Shown: positions 6,950-16,155 of the stretch, piece after piece
Numbering within the stretch: the first letter of the stretch is position 1
Layout of the letters: each line of letters opens with the position of its first letter
Assembly: GCA_021827245.1 (NCBI GenBank)
Contig: JAKAWN010000031.1
Coordinates: forward strand, 1 to 29,385
Direction of reading: 5' to 3'
DNA length: 29,385 nucleotides
DNA from: Acidobacteriota bacterium
Lineage (GTDB): Bacteria > Acidobacteriota > Terriglobia > UBA7540
The notes under the pieces: model-generated
What the model was told of the DNA's origin: nothing
The model's database searches: none
Seen by the model: the letters and a program-made list of their open reading frames with translations, nothing else
Made by a program: the position numbers and the translations under genes

Positions 6950-8563
6950 TCAATGCTGTATTGCTTGGCCGGGAGTGGAGTGCTCGTGAAAGTCCTCCCG
7001 GTCGGCAACTTGCTTGGCGCGCTTAACTCCTTCGGACAGCGGGCCTTTGAGGATCTCGGGAATCCGCGGGAATACTGCCAATGTCTTTTGGACTTGAGGG
7101 TCGCCCTTGATTCCCACTTCGTTTCCTGCTGTCAGTCCATAAAGCAGGTTGAAGATTGCCATTTTGATTCTGAGTTTCAGGTAATCCTGGTCCTGAACCC
7201 AATACTCCAGGGGTACCCGGACCCTTTCGCTAATGAGGAAATTCCGAAAATCCGACAGCACGTCGGCATCGGGTTTGAACGACTTGTTCACATCGGTATG
7301 GTAGGTGAGGTACTGCGAGGCGAAATCAGTAAAAGCGCCCCGCTGATTGAGGAACATAACCCACGGGTCGAGTTTCCGGGGGGCGATGATGACGTCCGGT
7401 TTTATTCCTCCCCCGGAGGAAAGGAGCCTGCCATCATCCGTGTGGAAATCCTTGCTTTTGCCGAGTCCGCGTTCAGCGTCGGCAAGCGCCGTACCGGGCA
7501 AAGGGCGCTGAATCGAGCGGCCGCTCGGTGTAAAGTACTGGGCCACTATCAGGGCGAGGCCCGTATGGTCGGAAAGAGGCATGATGTTGTCAACGAGGCC
7601 CTTGCCGAACGTTGGCTCTCCAGCCACGACGGCCCGGTCGTGTTCTTCCAGAGCTGCCGTCAGTACCTCAGCCGCACTGGCGGTTTCGCCGTTCACAAGC
7701 ACCACCATCGGCATGGGGAAATGAATGTTCATCGGTGTTGTGTTGTAAACCTTTTCTGGGATGCCGCGTCCCTTAATAGTCAGCACAGGAATCCCCGGCC
7801 TGAGGAAGAGGCTGGCCACGCCGACTGCGGTCGCAAGGACTCCGCCGTGATTGTTTCGGAGGTCCAGTAGAAGCCCCTTCAACTTTGATCCTCCCAGTTT
7901 CTCGACGGCGTTCTCGACCTCGTTGGTTGTCTTGGCATCGAACCCCGAAAGGTGGATGTAGCCGATGTAGCTGGAGGCAAAGTCGAAAGCATTATCAACG
8001 GTCGGGAGCTGGACTTCCGTCGGGACAAGCCGCACATCCTGCGGCACATCTTTGCCCGGATGGAGGACCTCCAGGCGGACGGGATGCGATCGGGAGCGGC
8101 TTAATAGTTCAATCAGGGATTTCAAATCGAGTTGGTCGACTCGTTGTCCATTGACCTCCAGGATTTGGTCGCCGGGACCCAATCCCGCTCGAAATGACGG
8201 CGAGCCCTCGGCCGTCTGGAGCACAAGCACCTTTCCGGGCTGAACATAAAGAATTGAGCCGAACCCCAGCGCTTCACCGCTTGTTTCTTCCTGTAGAAGT
8301 TTGAACTGCTGGCGATCGAAAAACGCCGAAAACGGATCAAGAGTGCTGAGCATCTGGCGTATTGCCCCGTCAAGGATCGCGTGATCAGGGTGGATTGGGG
8401 CATCATAATGCTCCTGTACCAGCCCGTATATCCGCGCGAATTTCAGGCTTTCCCGGGTGACCGGGTCGCTGGGCGGAGAGGATTGCGCCCCCAGAAAAAA
8501 GGGGGTCAGGAGCAGGCATCCCGCCAGAAGGGGAATACGAAGTCGTCGTAGCTTGGTGTGCAA
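6950..8563 (-). CDS. Secreted S41-family C-terminal processing protease with PDZ domain
   Basis: With the TTG at 8563 as start the protein has 537 residues and a classic signal peptide (HTKLRRLRIPLLAGCLLLTP, cleavage after GAQ). Then come a helical N-domain (STLDPFSAFFD), a PDZ domain (LQTAEGSPSFRAGLGPGDQILEVNGQRV) and the S41 catalytic core. The nucleophile lies in NGETASAAE (Ser near residue 296) and the general-base Lys in TFGKGLVD (near 321). The C-terminal 150 residues are family-specific. Longer TTG starts at 8581 and 8662 exist, but none has a good ribosome binding site. It lies 123 bases after the HEAT-repeat gene on the same strand and probably shares its transcript. It likely processes or degrades envelope proteins. 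Confidence 0.87.
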   Translation of the reverse strand: MHTKLRRLRIPLLAGCLLLTPFFLGAQSSPPSDPVTRESLKFARIYGLVQEHYDAPIHPDHAILDGAIRQMLSTLDPFSAFFDRQQFKLLQEETSGEALGFGSILYVQPGKVLVLQTAEGSPSFRAGLGPGDQILEVNGQRVDQLDLKSLIELLSRSRSHPVRLEVLHPGKDVPQDVRLVPTEVQLPTVDNAFDFASSYIGYIHLSGFDAKTTNEVENAVEKLGGSKLKGLLLDLRNNHGGVLATAVGVASLFLRPGIPVLTIKGRGIPEKVYNTTPMNIHFPMPMVVLVNGETASAAEVLTAALEEHDRAVVAGEPTFGKGLVDNIMPLSDHTGLALIVAQYFTPSGRSIQRPLPGTALADAERGLGKSKDFHTDDGRLLSSGGGIKPDVIIAPRKLDPWVMFLNQRGAFTDFASQYLTYHTDVNKSFKPDADVLSDFRNFLISERVRVPLEYWVQDQDYLKLRIKMAIFNLLYGLTAGNEVGIKGDPQVQKTLAVFPRIPEILKGPLSEGVKRAKQVADREDFHEHSTPGQAIQH

Positions 8564-8686
8564 CTGCTCACTGTTCTGCAAATTCCAGTATACCGCAGGT
8601 CGGCATTCCGCATGGAAGGCTATGCCATCTGCTGATGGCGCATTTTGGTCTTGTAACGGCAATCTTCAGGCCGGCAGGATTCCCTT

Positions 8687-10075
8687 TCAGTTTCCCGCAG
8701 GGGAAGAGGCGCTTGTTCGCGAACGCACCGCGCTCAGCGCACGTAAGGCTGCGGCGGCCACGTCGGAGTTGGGGTCCTGGGAGAGTTGCTGAAGCGGCTG
8801 GATGCTGGTGCTGTCGCCGTCATACATGAGGACGTTGCACAACCCTCGCCGGACGTCCGCGTTGCGGCTGTTGAGGTATGGGTAAAGCTCGGAGAGGAAA
8901 CCTGGTGTTCGAGCCAGTTCCACCAGATAGGTCTGTGCCGCGTCTTCTTCTCCTGACCCCAGCGCATTGATAAGCGAGCTCACGTAATCATTTCTCCCCA
9001 GCGCAGTAATGGCAAATTCCATGGCAAGTCTTGCCGATGCATTTTTTTCCGCCGGAGCCGTCCGCAGCAGATCGGGAAGAGCTTGCTGGTCCTTGGCGCG
9101 CCCCAGCCCTTCCGCGGCATAACCTCGAATTGAAGCACGTGGACTGTAGAGGGCTTTCAGGAAAATCGGATCAGAAACCGGATCGCCGATGTAAGCCAAT
9201 CCCTCCAGCGCCTTGTCACGGGTCTGGCGGTTGGGAGCGTTTTCATACATGGCCTGGAGCTTTGGAACCGCAGAGCGTGCGCGCAGGATTCCTACGGTGA
9301 CAGCCGCATCCTGCCGGATATCCCTGTTGGATGAATTCAGCAGATCCACTAACCTGGGCCCGGCGGAAGTGTCCTTTATCTTGGCCAGCGAATTCAATGC
9401 CTCGCGGGCAAGATCCACGTTGGGGGAATGCGCCGTAAGCACGAGGTCCGGAACAGCCTGTCGGGCCAGTAGAATGCCGAGTGCGCGTGTGGCTTCCTGC
9501 GCGGCCCGCAAATGCTGGGTATCCATCATCACGCGTTCGAGTGCGGAAACGGCCTGAGGATTTATCACAGTACCAGGATTGACGTGGACTGTGCCGCCCT
9601 CGAATTTCCTCTTCGCGCTTCGATATTGCCGCTCCATGTAACCGAAGAAGCCTGTTTTGGGCGTCACGCCTGTGTAGTAACCCTCAATGCCCTTAACCGC
9701 GAGCCAACGCACCTCGGAATCATTGTCACTCGTTGCCTGGATCAGCCCCTGAAGCGATTGGGGCACGCGGATGGACGCCAGCGCCACCACCACCTGCCGC
9801 CGGACTTTGGCGCTGGGATCGCTGAGCGCCGCGATCAGTGCAGGGACAGCGGAAGGATCCCCCGTCTGGCCTATCTCGCGCGCGGCTTTTGCCCTTATTT
9901 TGGGATTGGGATTCTTCAGATCTTCCACGTCGGATCCGCTTACGGCTTTTGTGGAAGATGCGGCCTGCGTGCTCGGTGTCGTCGCCGACTGCGGCACTGC
10001 CATCCCATAAGGAATCGATCCTGCAAATACCATCAGAAATAGGAATTGCGCCACATATGTTGTACTTCGCGTCAC
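8687..10075 (-). CDS. Secreted HEAT-repeat protein
   Basis: This 462-residue protein starts with a signal peptide (hydrophobic residues about 8-25, ending near GMAVPQ), then a Ser/Thr/Ala linker, then about ten helical HEAT/PBS-lyase-type repeats. Examples are NPNPKIRAKAAREIGQTGD, DPSAKVRRQVVVALASI, DNDSEVRWLAVKGIEG and SPRASIRGYAAEGLGRAKD. Such repeats form a curved scaffold for protein binding; no enzymatic motif is visible. The GTG start at 10075 follows AAGGAG by ten bases. An insertion of about 45 residues (GYYTGVTPKTGFFGYMERQY) interrupts the repeats near residue 150. It is upstream of the S41 protease on the same strand, suggesting an envelope quality-control pair, though that is inference. 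Confidence 0.82.
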   Translation of the reverse strand: MTRSTTYVAQFLFLMVFAGSIPYGMAVPQSATTPSTQAASSTKAVSGSDVEDLKNPNPKIRAKAAREIGQTGDPSAVPALIAALSDPSAKVRRQVVVALASIRVPQSLQGLIQATSDNDSEVRWLAVKGIEGYYTGVTPKTGFFGYMERQYRSAKRKFEGGTVHVNPGTVINPQAVSALERVMMDTQHLRAAQEATRALGILLARQAVPDLVLTAHSPNVDLAREALNSLAKIKDTSAGPRLVDLLNSSNRDIRQDAAVTVGILRARSAVPKLQAMYENAPNRQTRDKALEGLAYIGDPVSDPIFLKALYSPRASIRGYAAEGLGRAKDQQALPDLLRTAPAEKNASARLAMEFAITALGRNDYVSSLINALGSGEEDAAQTYLVELARTPGFLSELYPYLNSRNADVRRGLCNVLMYDGDSTSIQPLQQLSQDPNSDVAAAALRALSAVRSRTSASSPAGN

Positions 10076-10134
10076 GTTAGTCCCGCTCCTTGGACCCGCG
10101 TTTGAATTCCGGCAGTTTCCGGGTCCTGCTTAGT

Positions 10135-10162
10135 ATTGTACAGAGGTCACGTAAACTTTGAA
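10135..10162 (-). promoter_or_regulatory. Possible promoter for the HEAT / S41 protease unit
   Basis: On the minus strand TTCAAA (10162-10157), a 16-base spacer and TACAAT (10140-10135) lie 60 bases before the GTG start. The -10 is good and the -35 only fair. Confidence 0.35.
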
Positions 10163-10394
10163 GCAGGAAAGCGCAAGGTCGTTTCTGGGAACGAATTGCG
10201 GCCGCCGCTTTCGCCGTGGAGGCCATCGAGCGCGTTTTGCGGACAAAATAGGCTTGGAAAACTCGATGTCCTTTTCCATTCTGCAAACGATGGACATGGA
10301 TAGCGCATCACATCAATTAGTTCTTACGGGGCGATTCCCGTGTTGCGCGCATACACTCTGTTAATGAAAAGTCCAATTTACTGGAGGTTTTAGT
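10163..10394. other. Divergent intergenic region, remainder
   Basis: Nothing with coding character is seen between the HEAT gene promoter and the HAD gene. The only clear element is the HAD ribosome binding site TGGAGG at 10382-10387. Confidence 0.5.
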
Positions 10395-11006
10395 ATGGCA
10401 GGAATTACAGCATTGTTTTGGGATGTGGGTGGCGTTTTGCTGACCAACGGGTGGGACCGGCACTCCCGCCAGCGCGCAGCAGAGAGGTTTAAACTGGACT
10501 GGGAAGATTTTGAAGACCGGCATGAGCTGGTTGTCGGGCGCTTTGAAACGGGCAGGCTGAGCCTGGATCATTATCTTGAACGCACCATCTTTTACCGTCC
10601 CCGCGACTACGGGAAGGACGAGTTCAAGGCATACATGTTTGCGCAATCAAAGGCGATCAAAGGCACCCTCGAAGTTGTGGGCCGGCTTGCTCGCACGGGG
10701 CGATATTTGATGGCAACTCTGAACAATGAATCGAGAGAGCTCAACCTCTACCGCATCGAACGTTTCGGCCTGCCCAGATATTTCAGCATCTTTATGACCT
10801 CCAGCTTCCTGGGCGTGAAGAAACCCGAGGATGAAGTGTTCCACTTGGCTCTTGACCTGAGCCAGCGGAAGGCAGAGGATTGCCTGTTCATTGATGACCG
10901 CGAATTGAATGTCGAATGCGCCGTCCGGTGCGGTCTCCGGGCGCTGCATTTCAAGAACGCCGCCCAGCTTGAACAGGACCTTCGTAACGCCGGTCTCGAA
11001 CTTTGA
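10395..11006 (+). CDS. HAD-superfamily phosphatase (subfamily IA, YihX-like)
   Basis: This 203-residue protein has all four HAD motifs. Motif I is ALFWDVGGVLL (nucleophile Asp10; the usual second Asp is Gly, as in the DxGxV version of YihX-like sugar phosphatases). Motif II is in LMATLNNESRE, motif III is the Lys in LGVKKPEDEVF, and motif IV is CLFIDDRELNVECA with the paired Asp residues that bind magnesium. The helical cap lies at about residues 18-85. It probably dephosphorylates a small sugar phosphate or similar metabolite; the substrate cannot be told from sequence. The ATG follows TGGAGG by seven bases. It stands alone, convergent with a receiver gene 45 bases away. Confidence 0.85.
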   Translation: MAGITALFWDVGGVLLTNGWDRHSRQRAAERFKLDWEDFEDRHELVVGRFETGRLSLDHYLERTIFYRPRDYGKDEFKAYMFAQSKAIKGTLEVVGRLARTGRYLMATLNNESRELNLYRIERFGLPRYFSIFMTSSFLGVKKPEDEVFHLALDLSQRKAEDCLFIDDRELNVECAVRCGLRALHFKNAAQLEQDLRNAGLEL

Positions 11007-11050
11007 GGTCGGGATAAAACATTTGGAGAATCCGTTAATCGCTCAAGCGC

Positions 11051-11431
11051 TTATTGATCAGAATTTTCTTCTCTTGACCATTCGCGGAGCAGTTGCGGCA
11101 GTTGGCGGCTGAAAGCTGACCGAGCCAGAACCCGGTCGCAGCCCGCTGCGCGTGCCGCCGTGGCCAGGTCGGTCTGCACGTGAGAAAGAAATGAAATGAC
11201 CGGAATTGCCCGTGTGGCAGGATCGTTCTTTAGACTCTGCAACACTTCGATCGACCTTCCGGAATGGTGGTTCAAATCGAGGAGAATCGCGCTGGGGCCG
11301 TCCGATGCAACGCGGTCTTGCAAGGCGTCGGGGGTGGCCGCCTCGACCGCGACACCCAGCCGACGTGCGGTTTGCTGGATTTTTGCAAGGAAGAATATGT
11401 CGTCAACAACAGCCAGGATTTTTGCTGGCAT
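11051..11431 (-). CDS. Stand-alone response-regulator receiver protein
   Basis: This 126-residue single CheY-like domain has the acidic pair in ILAVVDDIFF (Asp10, Asp11), a phosphoacceptor in SAILLDLNHHSG (Asp52), Ser in VISFLSH and, where Lys is normal, Arg in VLARSAF. It keeps the phosphorylation site, unlike the two receiver-like proteins at 2907 and 3387. There is no output domain, so it may act through protein contacts. GGAG lies five bases before the ATG. No kinase gene is adjacent. Confidence 0.8.
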   Translation of the reverse strand: MPAKILAVVDDIFFLAKIQQTARRLGVAVEAATPDALQDRVASDGPSAILLDLNHHSGRSIEVLQSLKNDPATRAIPVISFLSHVQTDLATAARAAGCDRVLARSAFSRQLPQLLREWSREENSDQ

Positions 11432-11790
11432 GTCTACTCCATTGCGCGCCGTCCGGATAAAGCCATCTTCTATGGGCCGGCCCGCCTGGCAGGTTGCTGA
11501 AAACGTCTCGGAACCGTGCCACTCCGGTCTTCATTCGCTTCTATCAAGCGGACTCCTCGCGCTTCGCATCATCCCGAACTTAGCAGAAATCTGCTCTTGG
11601 GGCCCTTGGTTAACTCCATGAAGAATCTTGCTCTGAACCGGGAAGCCAGAACCCGGGCCTCTCATTTTCCTCCTTCATAATGCAACATTCTTGCTGATAC
11701 AATCGAACTTTTGATTTCGCGCTTGCAGGTAACCACACAGGCCGCAAACACCGCGATCTGGGGGCCGCACGCGTTAAATGCAGCAGGGAT
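11432..11790. other. Divergent intergenic region between receiver and glycosyltransferase genes
   Basis: No coding character is seen. The only features are the promoter at 11674-11703 listed below and a small CCGGG/CCCGG stem near 11638-11656 without a T-run. Confidence 0.45.
11674..11703 (+). promoter_or_regulatory. Likely promoter for the membrane glycosyltransferase gene
   Basis: TACAAT at 11698-11703 is preceded by TGA, an extended -10. TTCATA at 11674-11679 gives a weak -35 with an 18-base spacer. The leader to the TTG start would be about 80 bases. Confidence 0.4.
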
Positions 11791-13215
11791 TTGCGTCTTA
11801 AAATACCCATTGCGGGCCGAAGTTTTGTCTGGGAGTTGACTGCACGCGCTGCTCGCGGCATCGTCCTGGTTGTCGCAATTCCTCTCGCTATCGATCATTG
11901 GTTCAGATACGTTCCTTCCTACCTGATTGGTAGTCAGGAATACCTTCAAGCAGCCCTCGCTATCTCCCACGGCAACTATTTTGCCGTCGATAACGGCTTC
12001 CGGCCACCCCTCTTTCCTTTGCTTCTGGCCGCCGCCGGAGAGAACCTTCAGGTAATGTTCGCAATTCACCTGGTGATCGGAATCGTCGTTTCACTGCTGC
12101 TTTTCGAGATATTCAATCTGATCACTGGCCGCCCGGCCATTGGCGTGGTTGTTGCCATCGTCTATAACCTGAACCCAAGTACCGCTCAATTCCAGGCCTG
12201 GGCGCTAGCAGAGACCTTGACGACGCTGTTCGTGACTGCGGGATCACTCTTTGCCGTAAGGACCTGCTGTCATCGCTCCAGACTCGTGCCCGGAGTTCTC
12301 CTTACCAGCCTTTTCTTCTCTTTGGCAAGCCTTACCCGGCCCGAGTGGCAGCTAATGCCGTTGGTTGTGACCGCTGCGGTGTTGATTCTACGGTCCCGGT
12401 CGCAATCGGCGCCCCTGGCAGGCCGCCAAATACTTCGAGGCGTAGTTGCGGGCCTGTTGCCTTTCGTATTGCTGATCATAGGATGGTCGACGGTAAACTT
12501 GGTCCGATTCAACTGGTTCCAGTTCTCCACGCTGACGGGATACGACATGACCCAGTTTTTCGGCCCCTACTTCAGCGAGGCTCCAGCCCGTGACAAGAAG
12601 CTGGCCGATATCTTTCTCCGATACAGGGCGATTCACCTTCGAACAACAAGTTGGCCATTTGATATCATCTGGGAGGCCCGGCCGGCCATGCTGAAAGCGA
12701 CGGGCATGACCGACGCCCAGATGTCGCGGGAGCTGCTCAGGATTTGTTTCCGTATTTTCTTGAGGCATCCAGGGGCTTACTTCAAGCTTGCGGGGCGCGC
12801 ATTCAAGGTTTTCTGGCGGCCACCCCTTTATGCGCGTGGATGCAATTGGGAAGACTTCCGCAAAGGCCTGCGCGAGGTCTTGGCCGGGCGGGCTTCATGG
12901 TTGAAACGTCTGTACGCGTACATCTATCTGCCTTTTGAGTACGCATACGCTCTCGCCCTGATTGGACCATTTTTTTGGCGGCGATGGCGACCGCTCCTTT
13001 GGTCCCCTGGCCTACTCATGCTGAATGTCGTGATCTTGTATGAAGCTGTGCTCTCCTCGCTCGGTAATCCGGAGGATAACAACCGTTACAAGGTGCCGGT
13101 CGAAAGCTTGATTCTTGGCATTGCCATCCTTTTAATCTATCTGCTTCTCAGGAACTTTGGGCGACGCCGCAACGAAGACGCAGCGCCAGCAGGACTCCAA
13201 CCTTCACTTCCATAA
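11791..13215 (+). CDS. Polytopic membrane glycosyltransferase, GT-C / PMT-like
   Basis: This 474-residue protein has about ten hydrophobic helices. The first large loop holds IGSQEYLQAALAISHGNYF, an acidic residue in the place used catalytically by ArnT/PMT-type enzymes, and then FRPPLFPLLLAA. ASLTRPEWQLMPL is the RPE segment common in dolichyl- or undecaprenyl-phosphate-sugar transferases. These enzymes move a sugar from a polyprenyl-phosphate donor onto lipid or protein outside the membrane. The C-terminus is a short basic tail. The TTG start at 11791 has AGGGA almost touching it, so initiation may be weak or use a downstream codon. It is isolated, with no other envelope-sugar gene beside it, so the acceptor is unknown. 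Confidence 0.75.
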   Translation: MRLKIPIAGRSFVWELTARAARGIVLVVAIPLAIDHWFRYVPSYLIGSQEYLQAALAISHGNYFAVDNGFRPPLFPLLLAAAGENLQVMFAIHLVIGIVVSLLLFEIFNLITGRPAIGVVVAIVYNLNPSTAQFQAWALAETLTTLFVTAGSLFAVRTCCHRSRLVPGVLLTSLFFSLASLTRPEWQLMPLVVTAAVLILRSRSQSAPLAGRQILRGVVAGLLPFVLLIIGWSTVNLVRFNWFQFSTLTGYDMTQFFGPYFSEAPARDKKLADIFLRYRAIHLRTTSWPFDIIWEARPAMLKATGMTDAQMSRELLRICFRIFLRHPGAYFKLAGRAFKVFWRPPLYARGCNWEDFRKGLREVLAGRASWLKRLYAYIYLPFEYAYALALIGPFFWRRWRPLLWSPGLLMLNVVILYEAVLSSLGNPEDNNRYKVPVESLILGIAILLIYLLLRNFGRRRNEDAAPAGLQPSLP

Positions 13216-13493
13216 ACCAGCGAAAGCCGAATTGGTCAAAAGCCTTGCTGGACAGTGCCGCGGGCTGCTCATCGCGCCTTCTGTTTTGTGTGATCACGGC
13301 TTACGTTACCAAGACGGGGGGAGCGGGTACTCGATGCCGGCTGCGACCTGCTTGTGGCGACGCAGGGAATTTGTTACCATCGGCCATCTTGGTCACAGCA
13401 TTCTTTGCATTTCAACATTGCTGAACCGCAGCCTAGACTTGAGACCAAAAGGTCGGGCAGGAAGTGCCGGATTTTCAGTGGGGGGAGGGTTTT

Positions 13494-15773
13494 GTGCGTC
13501 GCCTGGGATTTATCGCTATTTTTTGTGCTGCCAGCATCGGGCTTGCGGCCAACACAATTGAGCAGCATTCAAGCACGCTGATGGGGTATACCGCTCAGGG
13601 ATCGCAGACCGAGCGGCAGTGGGAAGTGAAGTTTCAGGCCATTCCCGAACCGGACAATATGCGGGCGTATATGAAGCACCTCTCTGCCTACCCCCATCAA
13701 GTGGGCTCCCCCTACGACAAGTCGAACGCTGAGTGGATTCTATCGAAGTTCAGGCAATTCGGGCTTGACGCCCACATCGAAACCTTTTACGTCCTTTTTC
13801 CGACACCCAAGGAGCGCAAAGTGGAAATGGTTGCGCCCTCGCATTTTATTGCGACGATGCGGGAGCCCGCCATCCCGGTTGATCCCACTTCCGGCCAGTA
13901 TTCCCTGCAACTTCCCACTTACAACGCCTACTCGATTGACGGTGACGTAACGGCCCCGCTGGTCTATGTGAACTACGGAGTTCCATCGGATTACGACAGG
14001 CTCGCGAGCATGGGCATCTCTGTGAAAGGCGACATTGTTATCGCACGCTATGGGCACGGTTGGCGGGGAATCAAGTCGAAGGTGGCCTATGAACACGGGG
14101 CTGTCGGGTGCCTGATTTACTCCGACCCGCATGAGGATGGATATTTCCGGGGTGACGTTTACCCACAAGGGGCTTTCCGTCCTCCCGAGGGCGTTCAGCG
14201 TGGCAGCGTCATGGATATCACGCAATACTCCGGCGACCCACTGACTCCCGGCATCGGCGCCACGAAAGACGCCAAACGGCTTCCGCTCAACGACGTAAAG
14301 GTGTTCACCAAGATTCCCACTCTGCCGCTCTCTTATGGCGATGCAAAACCGTTGCTCGATGCGCTCAGGGGTCCCGTGGCGCCCGATGGATGGCGTGGCG
14401 CACTCGGTATGACTTATCACGTGGGGCCAGGCCCAGCCAGGGTTCACCTGATTGTGAAGTCTAATTGGGACATCAAGCCCATTTATGATGTGATCGCGAA
14501 AATCCCGGGCTCGGTCTATCCCGGCGAGTGGATCATCCGAGGCAATCACCATGATGCCTGGGTGAACGGAGCAGAAGATCCTGTTTCCGGCCAGGTTTCG
14601 CTGATCGAAGAAGCGCGAGCCCTGGGTGAATTGCTGAAGGAGGGATGGCGGCCCAAACGAACTATCCTCTACTGCGCCTGGGATGGCGAGGAGCCTGCAC
14701 TGCTGGGTTCGACGGAATGGGCAGAGGAACACGCAAAGGAACTCGAAGAGCACGCCGCTGCGTATATCAATAGTGACTCGAACGGTCGCGGTTATCTCTC
14801 GATGGAAGGTTCGCACACGCTCCAAAGATTCATCAATGGCGTCGCCAGAGACATTCGTGATCCGGAAAAGGGCATATCGGTCTGGCAGCGGGACTGGGAC
14901 CTAGAGATTCGCGAGGCGAAAACACCGGCGGAACGCCAGGCTCTTCGGCAGATGTCGGACCTGAAGATTGGCGCGCTGGGTTCAGGTTCAGACTATACCG
15001 TGTTTCTTGATCACCTGGGGATTGCGTCGCTGAACCTCTCTTACGGCGGAGAAAGTAACAGCGCCGGCATTTACCATTCAGTGTACGATGATTTCTTTTG
15101 GTATACGCACTTTGACGACACTCGTTTTGTCTATGAGCGCGCTCTGGCCCAGACAACAGGAACAGCCGTAATGCGCCTGGCAGACGCCGACATTCTCCCT
15201 CTTGGCTACGGGGAATTTACCGACACCGTCAGAGTATACGTGAATCAGCTCAAGGATCTGCTGGCGCATGAGCAGGCCGAGTCAAAGGAACTGGATACGG
15301 AGATCAAGGAAGGCGTTTTTGCCGCAACCTCGGACCCGGAAAAGACATACGTGGCGCCCAACCCCGAAGCGATACCTCCCTACTTGAATTTTGCGCCTCT
15401 GGACAATGGCGTGGCAGCGCTTGAACAAAGCACGGAGCGCTACCAGAAGGCGCTTGAGACTGTGGAAGGCGGGGCCGGCGCTGCCTTGGCGCACACCTTG
15501 CTTGCCAATGTGAATCGCCAGATTATTGAAACCGAGCGGAAGCTCGTCACGCGCAAGGGCTTGCCGGGACGGCCCTGGTACCGGAACGAACTTTACGCGC
15601 CAGGCATCTATACCGGTTACGGCGTGAAGACCCTGCCATCGGTTCGTGAAGCCATCGAACACAGACAGTGGGATGAAGCGAGCAAGCAGATTGTGATTGT
15701 TGGGAAAGTGCTGGAAGACGAGGCTCAGGCGATAAACACTGCAGCCGCCGACCTTCAAAAGCTCACCGAGTGA
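13494..15773 (+). CDS. Secreted M28 metallopeptidase, glutamate carboxypeptidase II-like
   Basis: This 759-residue protein has a signal peptide (RRLGFIAIFCAASIGLAAN). The order is protease domain with an inserted PA (protease-associated) domain at about 130-310, the M28 zinc core, and a C-terminal helical domain like the transferrin-receptor dimerisation domain. Di-zinc ligands by analogy with human PSMA are His352 and Asp362 (GNHHDAWVNGAEDPVSG), catalytic Glu399 with Glu400 (WDGEEPALLGS), Asp428 (INSDSNG) and His528 (GIYHSVYDD). It probably removes C-terminal Glu or similar residues from small peptides in the periplasm. The GTG at 13494 follows a strong GGGGGAGGG by a few bases and begins the signal peptide; a GTG 30 bases upstream lacks this. 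The 278 bases before it show no gene. Confidence 0.92.
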   Translation: MRRLGFIAIFCAASIGLAANTIEQHSSTLMGYTAQGSQTERQWEVKFQAIPEPDNMRAYMKHLSAYPHQVGSPYDKSNAEWILSKFRQFGLDAHIETFYVLFPTPKERKVEMVAPSHFIATMREPAIPVDPTSGQYSLQLPTYNAYSIDGDVTAPLVYVNYGVPSDYDRLASMGISVKGDIVIARYGHGWRGIKSKVAYEHGAVGCLIYSDPHEDGYFRGDVYPQGAFRPPEGVQRGSVMDITQYSGDPLTPGIGATKDAKRLPLNDVKVFTKIPTLPLSYGDAKPLLDALRGPVAPDGWRGALGMTYHVGPGPARVHLIVKSNWDIKPIYDVIAKIPGSVYPGEWIIRGNHHDAWVNGAEDPVSGQVSLIEEARALGELLKEGWRPKRTILYCAWDGEEPALLGSTEWAEEHAKELEEHAAAYINSDSNGRGYLSMEGSHTLQRFINGVARDIRDPEKGISVWQRDWDLEIREAKTPAERQALRQMSDLKIGALGSGSDYTVFLDHLGIASLNLSYGGESNSAGIYHSVYDDFFWYTHFDDTRFVYERALAQTTGTAVMRLADADILPLGYGEFTDTVRVYVNQLKDLLAHEQAESKELDTEIKEGVFAATSDPEKTYVAPNPEAIPPYLNFAPLDNGVAALEQSTERYQKALETVEGGAGAALAHTLLANVNRQIIETERKLVTRKGLPGRPWYRNELYAPGIYTGYGVKTLPSVREAIEHRQWDEASKQIVIVGKVLEDEAQAINTAAADLQKLTE

Positions 15774-16073
15774 GGAAGCCGGCAGAATGGCGGGCGTCGC
15801 CCATCCACCGCGTGCCGAACACCGATTGCATTTCTCTAAATCGTCCTGCCGAGGGATGCGTGCGTAGCGGTCCTGCTGAATCAATGATTCTTCATCAATT
15901 CAGTCGGTTGGCATCTGGGATATTGTAAAAAGCCTGTGATCAGTCTCACTCAATATGTGATTTGCTGCCGCCAACGCAGGAAGGCGGGAAGCCGTTCTTT
16001 TCTGCCCGATCCCCAATGGCGGTGTGAAAGAAGCTTTTTTTGACTTTTTGCGGCGCTCAATGCTCTGGTTTTC
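15774..16073. other. Intergenic stretch before the ATP synthase promoter
   Basis: No gene is seen. A weak inverted repeat CTGAAT / ATTCAG (15875-15903) is the only structure. Confidence 0.4.
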
Positions 16074-16103
16074 TTGACACATAAAAGACTGGCGTGCTAA
16101 ATT
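16074..16103 (+). promoter_or_regulatory. Promoter of the ATP synthase operon
   Basis: TTGACA at 16074-16079, an 18-base spacer and TAAATT at 16098-16103, with TGC just before the -10 (extended -10). The first gene begins about 50 bases downstream. Confidence 0.65.
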
Positions 16104-16155
16104 TGTAAGCTTTTAAAATCATAGGGATTTCGATGTGTGGGACTGACGGACGTTT

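Noticed and set aside
6920..7870. 316-residue plus-strand ORF
   Set aside because: It is antisense to the S41 protease catalytic domain and has no family features.
13740..14825. 361-residue ORF antisense to the M28 peptidase
   Set aside because: The sense strand carries all metal ligands of the peptidase; the antisense frame has no domain features.
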